64,000 nucleotides of DNA from Ascochyta rabiei (GCF_004011695.2 NC_082411.1:682001-746000); one strand, 5' to 3'; counted from the stretch's first letter, positions 43,866 through 54,848 are shown. A program made the numbers and translations. The notes: generated by a model not told the origin, from the letters alone.

Positions 43866-44500
43866 GAGGACCTGGGGGCGGGAGGTCGGCGGTGGAGTGG
43901 CGGTGGCGTGGCGGGCGAAGGCGTGGGCGGTGGCGGTGGGCGAGTGCGGACGAGGGCGTCGCAGTCGCGGTTTGGTGTGCAGTCGCTTTTCACAGGCTGT
44001 GGCGCGGCGCGGGGCGAGTGGCGGACAGACGAATCTCAGATTCGAAGCGGGGTCGGTTCTGCTATTAGGAGTCGGCGGCGGGCGCGGACTCGAGTGCAGA
44101 GGAATCGGGCTGGTCGCGTTGGGCGAAAATCGGTCGGCTCCTGGGCAAGAGGGCGACGGGGGAGGCTGTCCGAGCGCTTTCACCGGCTTTCAGTGAAAAG
44201 AGTCGAGACAGGTGCTCCTCGGGTGATTTCAACAGACGTGTCTGTGAAAGGGGCAAGCGGCTCGCGTGGAGAATCACTGAGCCCGCTGCGGAGATGTGGT
44301 ACTGGTCTTCACGATGAAGAGGTGTGAAGGGAGAGGGCGTTCTTCCTGAAAATTGTTCGCCCAAGTTGAGTTCGCCTTAGCGAGCCACAGGGATCATCCA
44401 CATGCACACGGCCACCATGGCGCCCCCTCGCATGTGATTCGCCCGCCGAGACGGAAGACGCACACTCCAGACTCGACAGCGACAGCGATGAACAATCCAC
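43866..44500. other. 5' flank of eIF4G
   Basis: This GC-rich leader and promoter-type DNA runs into the repeat island. The open frame that extends upstream of the eIF4G start reads Pro/Arg-rich and is probably leader, not protein. Confidence 0.5.
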
Positions 44501-44502
44501 AT

Positions 44503-44568
44503 TCTGTGATCCATGACCGACCACACTCTGTGATCCATGACCAACCATACTGCGTGATCCATGATGCC
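44503..44568. repeat. 24-bp tandem repeat, three copies
   Basis: Units start at 44503, 44527 and 44551 and share TGTGATCCATGACC; the third is decayed at its end. Confidence 0.88.
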
Positions 44569-44654
44569 TGGACGACAGTCATGCCCGCCGCCGCCGACTC
44601 ACGCTGTGCGTGTTGCATTCTGTGGCTTCGACCATGCACAATGCACACTGCACA

Positions 44655-44935
44655 ACACAATACACGGTTCATGATACATGACACGCAATACACAGTCCAT
44701 GATACATGACACGCAATACAGTCCATGATACATGACACGCAATACACAGTCCATAATACATGATACACAATACACAGTCCACGATACATGATACACAATA
44801 CACAGTCCATGATACATAATACACAAAACACAGTCCATGATACATAATACACAATACACAGCACACAGCACACGGCACACAGTACACGGCACACGGCAAA
44901 CAGCACACAGCACACAACAAACAGCAATGTCTGCC
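44655..44935. repeat. About 28-bp array followed by CACACGG/CACACAG heptamers
   Basis: About seven variable copies contain TCCATGATACATGACAC and CAATACACAG, with lengths of 26-31 bp because of small deletions. From about 44860 the array simplifies to 7- to 8-bp CACACAG/CACACGG units. Both strands read open for 100-220 codons because of the unit lengths, and these frames are not genes. Confidence 0.88.
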
Positions 44936-45030
44936 CTGCTCTCGCTGCAGAGCCGCCAGCACACAAACGCCGCTGCCCTCCCCTCCCACGCATCCTGCTG
45001 CACTTTGCCCCAACACCTTGACGTCGATGT

Positions 45031-45195
45031 GGGCCTTGCCTTGCCTTGCCTTGCCCTGTCAGCACGGACTAGACGCACCGAGGCGTTTTCTTATTTCCTT
45101 TTCCCGCGCCCTCCTACGTCCTGCGGCCTGCGTCTTGCATCCCCCACCGCTCGGGCAAACAGTCGAGTGAGGCAAGTGAGGCAAGTGAGGCAAAC
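45031..45195. repeat. Short CCTTG and GAGGCAAGT runs
   Basis: Four CCTTG pentamers are at about 45037-45057 and three copies of GAGGCAAGT-type units at about 45166-45193. Both lie in unique-looking DNA. Confidence 0.7.
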
Positions 45196-45774
45196 CTGTC
45201 TCGCCATCAAACGCTTTGCGTGCCCTCTCCGTCTGCAGTCTTGGTCCAGCTGAGCGCGAACTGCGTCCAAGCAAACGTGGCACGGCCCTCCCTCCAGCTC
45301 TGTGCCTCGTCGCACCGTCTCATAAGCTCCAGCAGCTGGCTTGACGCAGACAATGCGTCTGCCCTCCCTCCTGCTCTCCAATCATTCGTGGCTGCACTCA
45401 AATCACCTTGTCAAGTAGTTGACGTAGGTGTGCGACTGCATGCACCATGACGCCCTGCTGTCGAGCTTCCCCCTTCCCAGCCAATCAGCGTCACCTTGCC
45501 TTGACTCGGTAGCGCGACCCGGCTGACCGAGTCTGGAAACACTCCAACGTTTCTGGAAGGCGCACAGATGCCCACTGTGAGTCAAGACCGTCTGTTGAGC
45601 ATGACAACACTTGTACGCTTCGTCTCAGCGTCTGACTCTTGGAAGCTCGGCCTAAGGTACTCTGCTCGTGGTTGCCTAGTTGAACTCATCCTCCCTCATC
45701 CACTCCTCCACTCATCCTCAACACAGCGCCCTGCGATGAGTCCTCGATCATAGTCATGAAAGACTACTCTACAT

Positions 45775-46126
45775 TAGAGGTACTCTTATTAGAAGTGCTC
45801 TTATTAGAAGTACCCTCTTAGAAGTACCCTATAGTAGAAGTATTTTACATCCAAAAGAACTACTTGGTTAGTCCAAAACGTTCCTTAACATGTAAAAGTA
45901 CTTATATCTGAAAGATCTTTTTGTTTAGTCTCAAACATTGCCTGACGGTTAAAGGTACTTAATGTCTGAAAAAAATACTTGTTTAGTCTAAAACATTGCC
46001 TAACGGACAAAGGTACTTTATATCTGAAAAAATTACTTATTTAGTCCAAAACATTCCTGAATAGTTAAACGTACCTTCCATCTGAAAGACCTACTCGTGC
46101 AGTCTAAAAAGTTTCAGGCCAACACT
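45775..46126. repeat. Degenerate 16-bp units, then five 57-60-bp units
   Basis: 45775-45842 holds degenerate units containing CTTATTAGAAGT. From 45841 five diverged copies of about 57-60 bp follow, each with a core like GTTTAGTCTAAAACATTGCC and an AAAGGTAC boundary. The DNA here is AT-rich compared with flanking genes. Confidence 0.82.
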
Positions 46127-46139
46127 TATCCATCAGCTT

Positions 46140-46555
46140 CGACCATCCCACTACAAGCCCTGACTCGACAATCCATTACAGGTCCTAACTTAACAATCTA
46201 TTACAGGCCTTGGCTCAACAATCTATTATAGGTCTTGGCTCGACAATCTATTACAGCCCTAACTCGACGATCCATCACAGGCCCTAACTTGACGATCCAT
46301 CACAGACCCTAACTCGACAATCTATTACAGGCCCTTACTTGACGATCCATCACAGGCCTTGGCTCGACAATCTGTTACAGGCCTTAACTTGACGATCCAT
46401 CACAGGCCCTAACTCGACAATCTATTACAGGCCTGGCTCGACAATCTACTACAGGCCTTGGCTCGACAATCTATTACAGGCCCTGGCTCGACGATCCATC
46501 ACAGCCCTAACTCGACGATCCATCACAGGCCCTAACTCAACAATCCACATCCGTC
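46140..46555. repeat. About 27-bp array, 15-16 copies in two subtypes
   Basis: Copies contain either CAATCTATTACAGG or CGATCCATCACAGG, joined by linkers such as CCCTAACTCGA or CCTTGGCTCGA. The subtypes interleave along the array and differ by three transitions. Confidence 0.9.
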
Positions 46556-46670
46556 AGATTCGATTGAACAGCCACCTCCACTTGTATAATAGCCAGGAGT
46601 CACGCTTTGTTGTTTTGGTCATGAATGGCGCTCACTCTTGGAGCTGGAAGGGCTGTGTCTACACCGGTGA

Positions 46671-46791
46671 CGAAAACAAGACAAAAACAAGACGAAAACA
46701 AGACGAAAACAAGACAAAAACAAGACGAAAACAAGACGAAACAAGACGAAACAAGACGAAAACAAGATAAAAACAAGACAAAAACAAGAGG
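46671..46791. repeat. 11-bp array CGAAAACAAGA / CAAAAACAAGA
   Basis: Eleven units run head to tail. Two are shortened by one A, and one has TAAAAAC. The variation at the second base is G/A. Confidence 0.92.
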
Positions 46792-46919
46792 CTGCGCAGT
46801 GTGGAAGATATGGTAAGCTTCGAAATGGACTTGGGACAAGGCAGAATATCAGCGCATGTTCTGGAGGGCGGAGACATTCTGTCTCACCAACAGACTCATA
46901 ATAGCAGTCACTAAGCAAC

Positions 46920-47684
46920 TTGAAAAGAACAAATCCATCTAAGCTCGACAGGTCTTCTAAAGACTGTCTTAACAGGTCTTCTAAAGACTGTCTTAACAGG
47001 TCTTCTAAAGACTGTCTTAACAGGTCTTCTAAAGACTGTCTTAACAGCTCTTGTCCAGACAACTCTGATTTGACGCAGAGCAAGTCTAGACACTCCATTA
47101 CCTTATCAATCCCTCGCACGGCAAAACATTACAAAGCCTACTCCACAACAAGCGAGACGACTACACCAAACAGAACAAGACAGTCCGTACATGGCACCGT
47201 CTACTGCCAGTCATCACACAGGCCTCGCTGTGGACGTCACGGCTCTGTCCAAGGACAATCCTTTCACCCAGCCCGTCAAAGTAGGCTCTGGACAAGAGTA
47301 CCTTCTGTGACAGTGAAGGAAACAGACAAGACCAAAGAAAGACCTCCAGTAGTCAACATCGACGAGCATTGCAAACACACAATCCGAAGAAGCCAGATGG
47401 AATCTACCCCAACCGCCAAAGCAGCATCAGCACCCACCGTCCCCAGGAAAGATTTCACACTCTGTACGTCCATCCAACCACTGCCGAGCGTGACAATGGA
47501 CGGTCAGGCATTGCACGTCTCGCTTCTGGACATGGTCACAGGTCCCAATTCTGGGTTTCTGGGTAGCGAGGCGCTTACCCCCCAGCTCCTAGGGAAGGAG
47601 TGCTCGGCACTGCCTACAGCGAAACACGGGCCGTGTCAGTGCAAGACAGGCGTGGAAGCAAGGTGTTTTGTTCCCTTAGCTTGA
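46920..47684 (+). CDS. Doubtful 254-codon ORF with 8-residue repeats
   Basis: The frame begins with four repeats of RSSKDCLN encoded by the 24-bp array, followed by about 210 residues of non-repeat sequence, including MDGQALHVSLLDMVTGPNSGFLGSEALTP. No domain is recognised. A second frame from the ATG at about 47190 reads GLAVDVTALSKDNPFTQPVK and also looks protein-like. That could mean a decayed or spliced gene crossing frames. There is no clear promoter or splice support. Confidence 0.25.
   Translation: MKRTNPSKLDRSSKDCLNRSSKDCLNRSSKDCLNRSSKDCLNSSCPDNSDLTQSKSRHSITLSIPRTAKHYKAYSTTSETTTPNRTRQSVHGTVYCQSSHRPRCGRHGSVQGQSFHPARQSRLWTRVPSVTVKETDKTKERPPVVNIDEHCKHTIRRSQMESTPTAKAASAPTVPRKDFTLCTSIQPLPSVTMDGQALHVSLLDMVTGPNSGFLGSEALTPQLLGKECSALPTAKHGPCQCKTGVEARCFVPLA
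46948..47043. repeat. 24-bp tandem repeat x4, each with an internal inverted repeat
   Basis: Four exact 24-bp copies start at 46948, 46972, 46996 and 47020. Each contains GTCTTCTAAAGAC, so GTCTT can pair with AAGAC around a 3-nt loop, and AAGACTGTCTT gives a second, overlapping pairing across copies. Confidence 0.95.
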
Positions 47685-47749
47685 AGGGCGTGGTTGTGGG
47701 GAGGTGGGTTGAGCGGTGGATCGTCAGTGTAGGACAGGGAGAAATGCGA

Positions 47750-47812
47750 TTTTTTCTCTCTTTTTTTAAAAATTTTTTTTTTTCTTTTTCTTCCTTTTCT
47801 TTGCATTCATGT
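47750..47812. repeat. Poly-T rich tract
   Basis: A T/C-rich tract with one AAAAA interruption. It could be the reverse of a poly(A) tail from a retroposed sequence or simple slippage; no flanking target duplication is visible. Confidence 0.75.
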
Positions 47813-47939
47813 TTGTTTGTTGAAATAGCAGAGCGTTCTTGTATACGGCGGAATCTCTTGTGTGAATACCTTGATGAAACAGAGTCATGTGCTGAAGACT
47901 ATTGTCTTCGTAGGACAGGAATCAGCAAATTAGATGGGA

Positions 47940-48168
47940 GATGTTATAGATGTTATAGATGTTATAGATGTTATAGATGTTATAGATGTTATAGATGTTA
48001 TAGATGTTATAGATGTTATAGATGTTATAGATTTGTAGATTTTGTAGATGTTATAGATGTTATAGAAATTATAGAAGTTATAGAAGTATAGAAGTTGTAG
48101 AAGTATAGAAGTTATAGAAGTATAGAAGTTATAGAAGTTATAGAAGTAGAAGTTATAGAGGTTGTAGA
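47940..48168. repeat. 9-bp array (ATGTTATAG), decaying to AGAAGTTAT units
   Basis: Nearly perfect 9-bp copies run from 47940 to about 48030, then units with AGAAGTTAT and AGAAGTATAG. Because 9 is a multiple of 3, the frame codes Cys-Tyr-Arg repeats on the + strand; this is not evidence for a protein. Confidence 0.92.
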
Positions 48169-48385
48169 TGGCAAGTATACTTGTTCTCTGTCATTCAAGG
48201 CCAAGTGAATTCTGTCATAAAGGTTGTAAATGGTAAGCACTACTGTTCTTTACAAATCACGGTCAAGTGAAACCAGGTTGTGAACCTTGTAGGTGGCGAG
48301 TACGGTTGTTCTGTACAAGTCAAGGTAACTAAATCAAGGCGTGAACATCGTAGACGGAAAGCATGATAGTCATGTATGAAAGATG
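48155..48385. repeat. Diverged 60-62-bp tandem units, three to four copies
   Basis: Copies align on GTTGTAGATGGCAAGTA.. then CTTGTTCT.. and CAAGTGAA. They begin near 48161, 48223, 48285 and 48347. Divergence is high. Confidence 0.72.
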
Positions 48386-51300
48386 GACGTAAAGACGCTC
48401 TCATACACAATAGGTGTTTACTTGAGAAAAACGAGCTTCTTTGTATCAAACGGGGCATTGGTACTCCGTGCTCGAAATTCAGTGTGCTGAATTGAAACAT
48501 TCGCGACTGACTGCCGTAGCTGCGGGAGCCTTTGCAACCAGGGTATACTAGAATCAGTAATCGTTACCCTGATTACATGACCCAAAATCCAGCTCATCAA
48601 GGCTCACCACTCCTACTAGGCCTTTTCCCTTACTGGGCGCGAATTCTCCACTTTGGGAGGCGGAGTATAGCATGATGACACTAGTGGCAGCTCTTTCGAC
48701 CGGCTTGTGAACTAAGCGTGGAGCCATGTCAACCCCATGTTGTACCCTTGATCAAGTGTGGACTCCGTACTCACTAAGCTCTGGGCGGGTGGCACAACAA
48801 CGGCGCTGCGTAAGCAGGTCATGCAGTGTTATCTGCCGGAGACACAGCATGACCAAGACCGACGGGCGGGCCAAGCTTGCCTGCGGTGCAAGCACCCCAC
48901 ACGCAGACAATGCAGCGAGTCGCCAGGAACACGAACTCGTACTGCCCTGTGCACGCCGCAGTACGGTTTCGTGAAGGAACCGCTCATCGCGCGCTAGCTA
49001 CGGCCTCCTGCTCGAATCTGGTAGGAGCATGATAACGCCAGCCTCGAGGCCAACGCAAGCGCTGCGACGGATCCGGCTGCATCGGTCTTTCTGTTGCCTG
49101 CCAGGCGCTACGAGCGCAATCTCATTTCGGTCGCAGCTGGAAGTCGGCCCTGAAGACGAAGCTTGCCGAAGTCCCCTAGGCTACCCGGATGGATTCATTC
49201 CATCTCTAGCCGTGGCCGTCACGCCGTCTATCCTTCCTGTGGCCCTACGCAGTACAAGGGGGTGTCTGAACGGAGTAGAAATACGATTTGCCGCAGCCGG
49301 GGTTTTCGTCTTGTATTGTACAGATCGATCACCAGATGCTCAGTGCAAGCCGCTCGTGTTTCTGCTCCGTTCAGGCACCGCCCTTGTACGAGAGTACAAT
49401 TTCGGCAGCTTCCGCGTCTCGTACGAACGCACGCACCACTGCAGTCGAGTAGGTAAGGCTCGTGGCGCCAGCCGCTCGACAATCCTCCGCTGTCGTGTTG
49501 GGGCACAGCGTGCAGCTGCACAGCTTCCACGAACGCACGAAATCGTCGGGCGCTAGAGGCGCCTTGCGCAGCGCCGCAGCCCTCTTGATCCTCCGACCGC
49601 CCGGTTTGGTGGAGCAAAACGAGCCGATCGAAAGCCAACCCCGGCTTCGAAAGGGTGCGTGGTGCGTTGTCTTTGCTTGCGCTGCCGGTGATGAAGTGTG
49701 GCAGGCGTGCCGAATGCCGCAGGTGTTGCGCCATGCATGACTTCCTTCCTGGTCTCGCTTCGGCTCGTCCCCTAACATGCATCGAGCCCGCATCATCTCC
49801 ACGACACAGCCGTTTCCTGCCTGTCTCTGGAGCCCAACTCACATGTGAAGAGTACGAGCCACGACCTCGGTGTACGGCATGAGTACCTACACGTGGGTAC
49901 CCTGGTTCCACCAATGGAGGCGACGACCCAACAGCATTCCCTCCGTTCTCAAACAGGAAAGCAACAATTGCCGGCCGCCGACAACTGTCTGCCAATCACG
50001 TATTCGTAAAAGCAAAGCGTGCCGGCCAACGTTAGCTGACTGCCAGAAAGCGTATGGTCACTGGGACCTGCCGGACATCTGTGCTGTACAAGACTTGAAG
50101 GAGCTTCACGATGGTGGTGCAGGATGACCGGCTGATATCTGCTTTCGTTCCGCCAACACGCATCTACCAAGCTCGCGTGTGTGAGATTGCACAAGGCTGA
50201 CCGTTCGAACCCTGGATCTTCGTTGCTTCTCATTTCCTTCGACTCCACACGCACTTTCTTGCACACCTTGGGCGCCAATGGCGAACCTACAGATGACGCA
50301 CACTGATGCAGACTCTGTCACATTCGCGACACAGCCCGTCCCGACCGGGCGATTTCAAGCTTTCGAATGAGGATAGCCTTGGCCCGTTCCTATCAAGCGA
50401 GTACAGTTGCCTTACCAGCCGCAAGAGCAGGGAGTCTCGGTACGTGCCTTGACACGAGCGAGAACACCATAGCAGCAGCGTGCACGCACGAGCTGCGCCG
50501 CCATACGCGCGCGACTCTGGAGCAATTGGACATGGTCTTTAGTGACTTTGGTCCTGATAGATCCATGAGGAATCACTGGCAAGCGCACACAAGCATATCA
50601 AGCTCCGCATCATCGAACTATCGAAACTCACATCACCCCTCTACGCATCTCTCTGATCCGTAAGCTGCGACGGGCATGCCGCTAATCGCGCGCCGCTGTT
50701 CTACACCAGCTGGTTGCGAGAGGGGGCAAGCGTACAGGTCGCTCATTCGGCATCGATGCGCCTCTGCACACCACGAGATCGTACAGCTGTCAGGTCAGTC
50801 TGACAGCAGCCATGCGAGCATCTTTCCATGCAGAAGGCTCGATAGGTTCCATGACCACCCGTTCCTTCCATTCAGTCAGCCTCTTCGCCTCCGCATGATC
50901 ATTCATCTCAATAAACACCTGCAGCATCGCCTCTCCACACTTTACCCCAGACGGAGCGGCCCAGCGGTCCTGTTTAATCTGGGCTTCTAGCTCCAGGAAC
51001 CGAGGGCCATGCCAGCACGGTCTCGACGCTCTGCTTCGCGACGGGCAACATGAAGCTTGGAGTCTTCCAGTGGCTAAATTGCCATGATTTCTTGTTTGGG
51101 TCTGGATGGTAATACCAAAGGATGAGGTGGGCCCTGGCACCGAGTCATGTGTTTCCACTTACCCCGATGCCCATCCGTGGGTCCGTCCGATGCTTCAGAT
51201 TGCTTCTTTCTCCGTTTTGCGGGGAAGGAAACGTGCATGCTGGCACATCGCATCCACAGCACACGTTTCTCTCATGCAAATGCATATGTGCAAGAGAGGG

Positions 51301-52105
51301 CACGGCATCCATGGATCAGGGAAGCAGCGGATCTGTGACGCAGAGCGACCCCCCCTCCCGGATACGGCCAACGACCGAATGCACGTCTTCGCTCTAGTAA
51401 AGTTATCACAACGTCTTCGTTGGCTGACGGGAGGATGGGTTGCGCAAGGGCTCTGATCCTAGAGGCATAGGGCGAACAAAGTCGGTGGTGGAGCCGCGGA
51501 TGCTCACCAGATGTAGACTACTGCTACTAGAGCAGATCTTAGGCTCAGGGTAAATCAAAGCTGGGCGTAGTAGCTCATCGGCATGATTGGAGCTCGCATG
51601 CTCCCTCCCCATTCTTCCATAATTGCGGCAATCGTGCACGTCTGCTTTGCTTAGCTTTGCTTGGCTTTACACTCGCATTGCACAGTGCCGTGCTCGTCAG
51701 GCCTGGCCCATGACCCAACTGACCCTTTCCCCACCAAGTCCTGCACAACACAGATTCTACGTCGGCATGTGATCTGTTGATGGCGGCTTTGTGGCTGCGT
51801 ATTGCCGAACCCCAGTTTTTTTATGCTTCGACCCCCGCCCCTCCAGCTTCGTGGGCCTTCCCAAGCTGCAGATGTGACGGTGTGATGGGCAGGATCGTAG
51901 CTGCGTTAGTCTAGCATTCCCAAGGGACGCTACAAGGTCGTTGGTCGACAGGCGGCTAGGTGGGGGTTAGTGAATGGAAGCAGGAAAGAAAACAGCACGA
52001 AAACGGGCAAAGATGTGCAGGCACACGCCGTTGGATCGCCGGGACGTGAGCGACAGCTCGAGCCGGCAATGGGCAGCTGACTCACTAGCAGGTTTTAGCC
52101 ACTGG
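48386..52105. other. Gene-poor stretch, nothing secure
   Basis: 3.7 kb of moderate GC with open frames up to 255 codons on both strands (49029-49556 +, 49228-49995 -). None shows domains, splice order or biased composition. The only structure I can support is the inverted repeat at 49252-49389. Confidence 0.5.
49252..49389. repeat. Imperfect inverted repeat, arms 35-36 bp
   Basis: The left arm is 49252-49286 and the right arm 49354-49389, with 67 bp between. Both arms contain CTGAACGGAG. They differ by one indel and a few transitions, two of which are CpA/TpA. Confidence 0.85.
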
Positions 52106-52169
52106 ACGCTGCTGCTGACGCTGCTGCTGCTGCTGCTGACGCTGCTGCTGCTGCTGCTGCTGCTGCTGC
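52106..52169. repeat. CTG/GCTGAC microsatellite
   Basis: A run of CTG trinucleotides is interrupted by GAC every few units. The + frame codes a Leu run, with no other evidence of a gene. Confidence 0.93.
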
Positions 52170-53130
52170 ACGGAAGCGTGTGCGACTATCGTGACAAGCA
52201 AGCGGCCGTCCCTCAAGCACAGGCTCGGTCGACGGCTCCGGGTGGCCAGCAAGACCACAAAAGCGTCAGCGGTTTCCGTGACGAGCCTAAGATCATGTGC
52301 TTCGTCCGCCCAGCCTGCAGCTAGAGTTGGACTTCTTTCTCTAGACTGGCTGTTGTGTTGCTGGTCTGTGTTCCTTGCTCAATGGCCTTTCACCCGTGCA
52401 CTGTTGCAGGCTGACCCCAAGCTAATCCCAGGAACAGACAGTGGCGCGAGTAAGGTGAGACCATTAGTGCAGGTACGCGTTGTCATCACCCCGACCATGT
52501 CGAGGAGGCCGGAACGTCATTCCTGATGAACAGTGGCAATGGGCGATCGTTCGAGGAAAGATCATCGTACGAGAAAAGATGCATGATGTGGTATCAAAGG
52601 TGTACTGTAAGGCGTCTTGCATTGATCGGTAGTCATGACCAAGTTTCTATCTTGAGAGTTGTGTGGTGCGTTTGGGAATGGCGCACATGATATGACAGTA
52701 CAACTGCCAGTCGGAAGAGTAGGGTTGCGTACATGGTTTGAAGACAGGAAAAAGCCCGTGATGTTCTTCGAAGTTTTACCGAAGAGGTCGTGGCTACCAA
52801 AATACGTACAGGAAAGGGTATACATGAAGCGCCGTTCGCTTTGGTTGGAAAGTGATGAACATGTCTGAAAGATCGAAACCATTGGAAACGCCAAAGACCA
52901 GAGCAGTCCGTTCAAGTCAAGGCTGATCGAAAGAAATAAAATGTGAAAGGCCGGACAGTGCCTACAAAAATGTTGGTAGTGTTGCCAAGTGAATCGCCTG
53001 AATAGCCGTAAAGTCATGATATCAGGCGCAGCGCCCGGCCCTAAATCGCTCAGTTGATAGTTTCGCCATCTGTACGCCCCATGATGCATTTAACGCCGGG
53101 TATGAACAAATGGATAAGACAGGCCGTTGA
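52170..53130. other. 3' flank of the homeobox gene
   Basis: There is no supported gene. The last few hundred bp are likely the 3' UTR of the minus-strand homeobox gene. Confidence 0.5.
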
Positions 53131-54848
53131 TCAGTAGTGACCATTACTTCCGTGGTCGGAGTGTTCGAGCATGTCCCGGAGAGAAGAGCTGAGCCCAGAG
53201 TAGTGATCGTTGTGCGCAGAATCATTTTGAAGATACGTGTTGGAAAAGGTAGATAGATGGTGCGGTGCACTCAGTTGGGGCATACCATAGGAGTGTGGTG
53301 TGGCAAGCGGTGCACTAGAATATGATGGGAACTGAGCGGTCTGAGGAGTTGATACATTGCGGCCTGGAGTGTAGTGAGTGCTCAACTCGATACGTCTGGG
53401 CACACCATTTGAGATGGAGCGCATCCTGTTAGAACTTGAGGCCTGAAAACCTGGTACAGGGGCATCTGTTCTAGTTAGTATGGAAGTAACCGTTGCATGA
53501 GAGGTAGACTTACATGAGTAACCAATGCCATAGGGCATTGAGCTCGAGAAAGGTCGTAAAGCATCAGAATGGCTATCAATATCCATCGATGCTTGGATTC
53601 CGTCGCTATCGTGGCTGTAACTCATGCTCGTTCGAAGTGGCGAGTTCAGCGATTCAGCACGAGTTCTGGTAACATGGTCGGCGTGTAACGCAAGACGCGG
53701 GGCCCTGTGCTGGGAAGAATACGATGCCGGTGTGCTGACTGGGATAGAGAACGGATTCGAGGTCCTTTGACTGGTGTCAAGCGGTGCAGGAGGGAAACCA
53801 AACGGTGACTTGTGAGCCGATATTGGTGAGAGTGTGTCGGTCGCAGACTGCGGTGGTGTGAATGTGAATCCGCCAAAGGCAGAGCTGATGCCCGTGGGCG
53901 ACATGTGAGGGTCGAATGCTGCTCGTCGTAGCGTGTCAATGCTCAGGGGTCGCATCATGGCACCTTCAGAAAATCCCTGTCCGAACGCAGCTGGAGAGGT
54001 GAGTGGTGTTCCAAGTCCGTGTGAGTTACCGAATGGAGTATGGAGTGCTTGTGCCATGTCGAAGTCATCTGGAAGAGCCCGAGACCTCATCATGCGTTCG
54101 CGATCATCACTGGTGAGGCGCTTGAGCTTTGCTCGTCTATACGACAGTTAGCATCGCCACTGCTACCACCCAGACGTTCTACTTACCGATTCTGGAACCA
54201 CACTTGCACCTGTCGAGGACTGAGGCCCGGGATCTCGCGAGACAGACGTTCTCTATGAGCGGCGTCCGGGTGGGCTTGACGAGCAAATTCGCTCATAAGG
54301 AATCGGGTTTGGTTGTGCGTTAACCTAAACCTCTTCATCTTGCGCTTAGCTGCCCGGATTTCTGCAGCTGTCATAGGCTTCTCCTCATCGTTGGCGTCGC
54401 TATCAGCAGCTTCATCCTTGTCATCAAGGATGGTATCATCGTCCTCGTCCTCGACTTTCTCGTCGACGGTTCCATCGTGCGTCGAAGGTGGTGTCAACCT
54501 AGAGATTGGACTAGTAGGAGCTGAGCCACCAAAGGTTACAGTAGGCAAGTCGTGCGGTTCGATTTCGTCCACCGTTGGGAGTGAGTTGGAATTGCTGCTG
54601 AGATGAGACTTGTTGTCAAGGAGGTAAGGGAAGCTCTTGTGCGATCGGATTGATGGTCGCTTGAGATCATATGTGTTGCTAGCCTCCTCGACTTGGAGGA
54701 GGGTCATGTCGCAGTCCGAGTGTGGTGGAGTGTGCTCTGTCCTTGTGCTGGAAGACTGCCAATCGGTTTCGGTAGCGGTCGTGCCGTACGCAGAATTGCG
54801 TGGCGAAGTAGGGGGAGAAAGGGGAACGAGGAAGCTTCCGTCAATCAT
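53131..54848 (-). CDS. Homeobox transcription factor
   Basis: Exon 1 is 54848-54187, intron 1 54186-54137 (50 nt), exon 2 54136-53514, intron 2 53513-53466 (48 nt, stopless) and exon 3 53465-53131, giving 539 aa. The homeodomain covers about residues 164-225 (KRKMKRFRLTHNQTRFLMSEF, then PGLSPRQVQVWFQNRRAKLKR), with the WFQNRR recognition helix split by intron 1 between the two Arg codons. An acidic stretch (EDEDDDTILDDKDEAADSD) precedes it. The C-terminal 310 residues are Ser/Pro/His-rich. It is presumably nuclear. Relatives in filamentous fungi affect conidiation and growth; which of them this matches cannot be settled here. Confidence 0.93.

Noticed and set aside
44394..45078. Long Cys/Tyr-rich ORFs on the minus strand (223 and 159 codons)
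   Set aside because: They are translations of the 28-bp tandem array in several frames at once, so openness reflects the repeat unit and not coding.
47600..48091. ORF ending in Cys-Tyr-Arg repeats
   Set aside because: The 9-bp repeat is open in frame by its length. The upstream part includes a poly-T tract and shows no domain.
49228..49995. 255-codon ORF on the minus strand
   Set aside because: It overlaps another long frame on the + strand, has no domain or splice support, and part of its apparent similarity comes from an inverted repeat.
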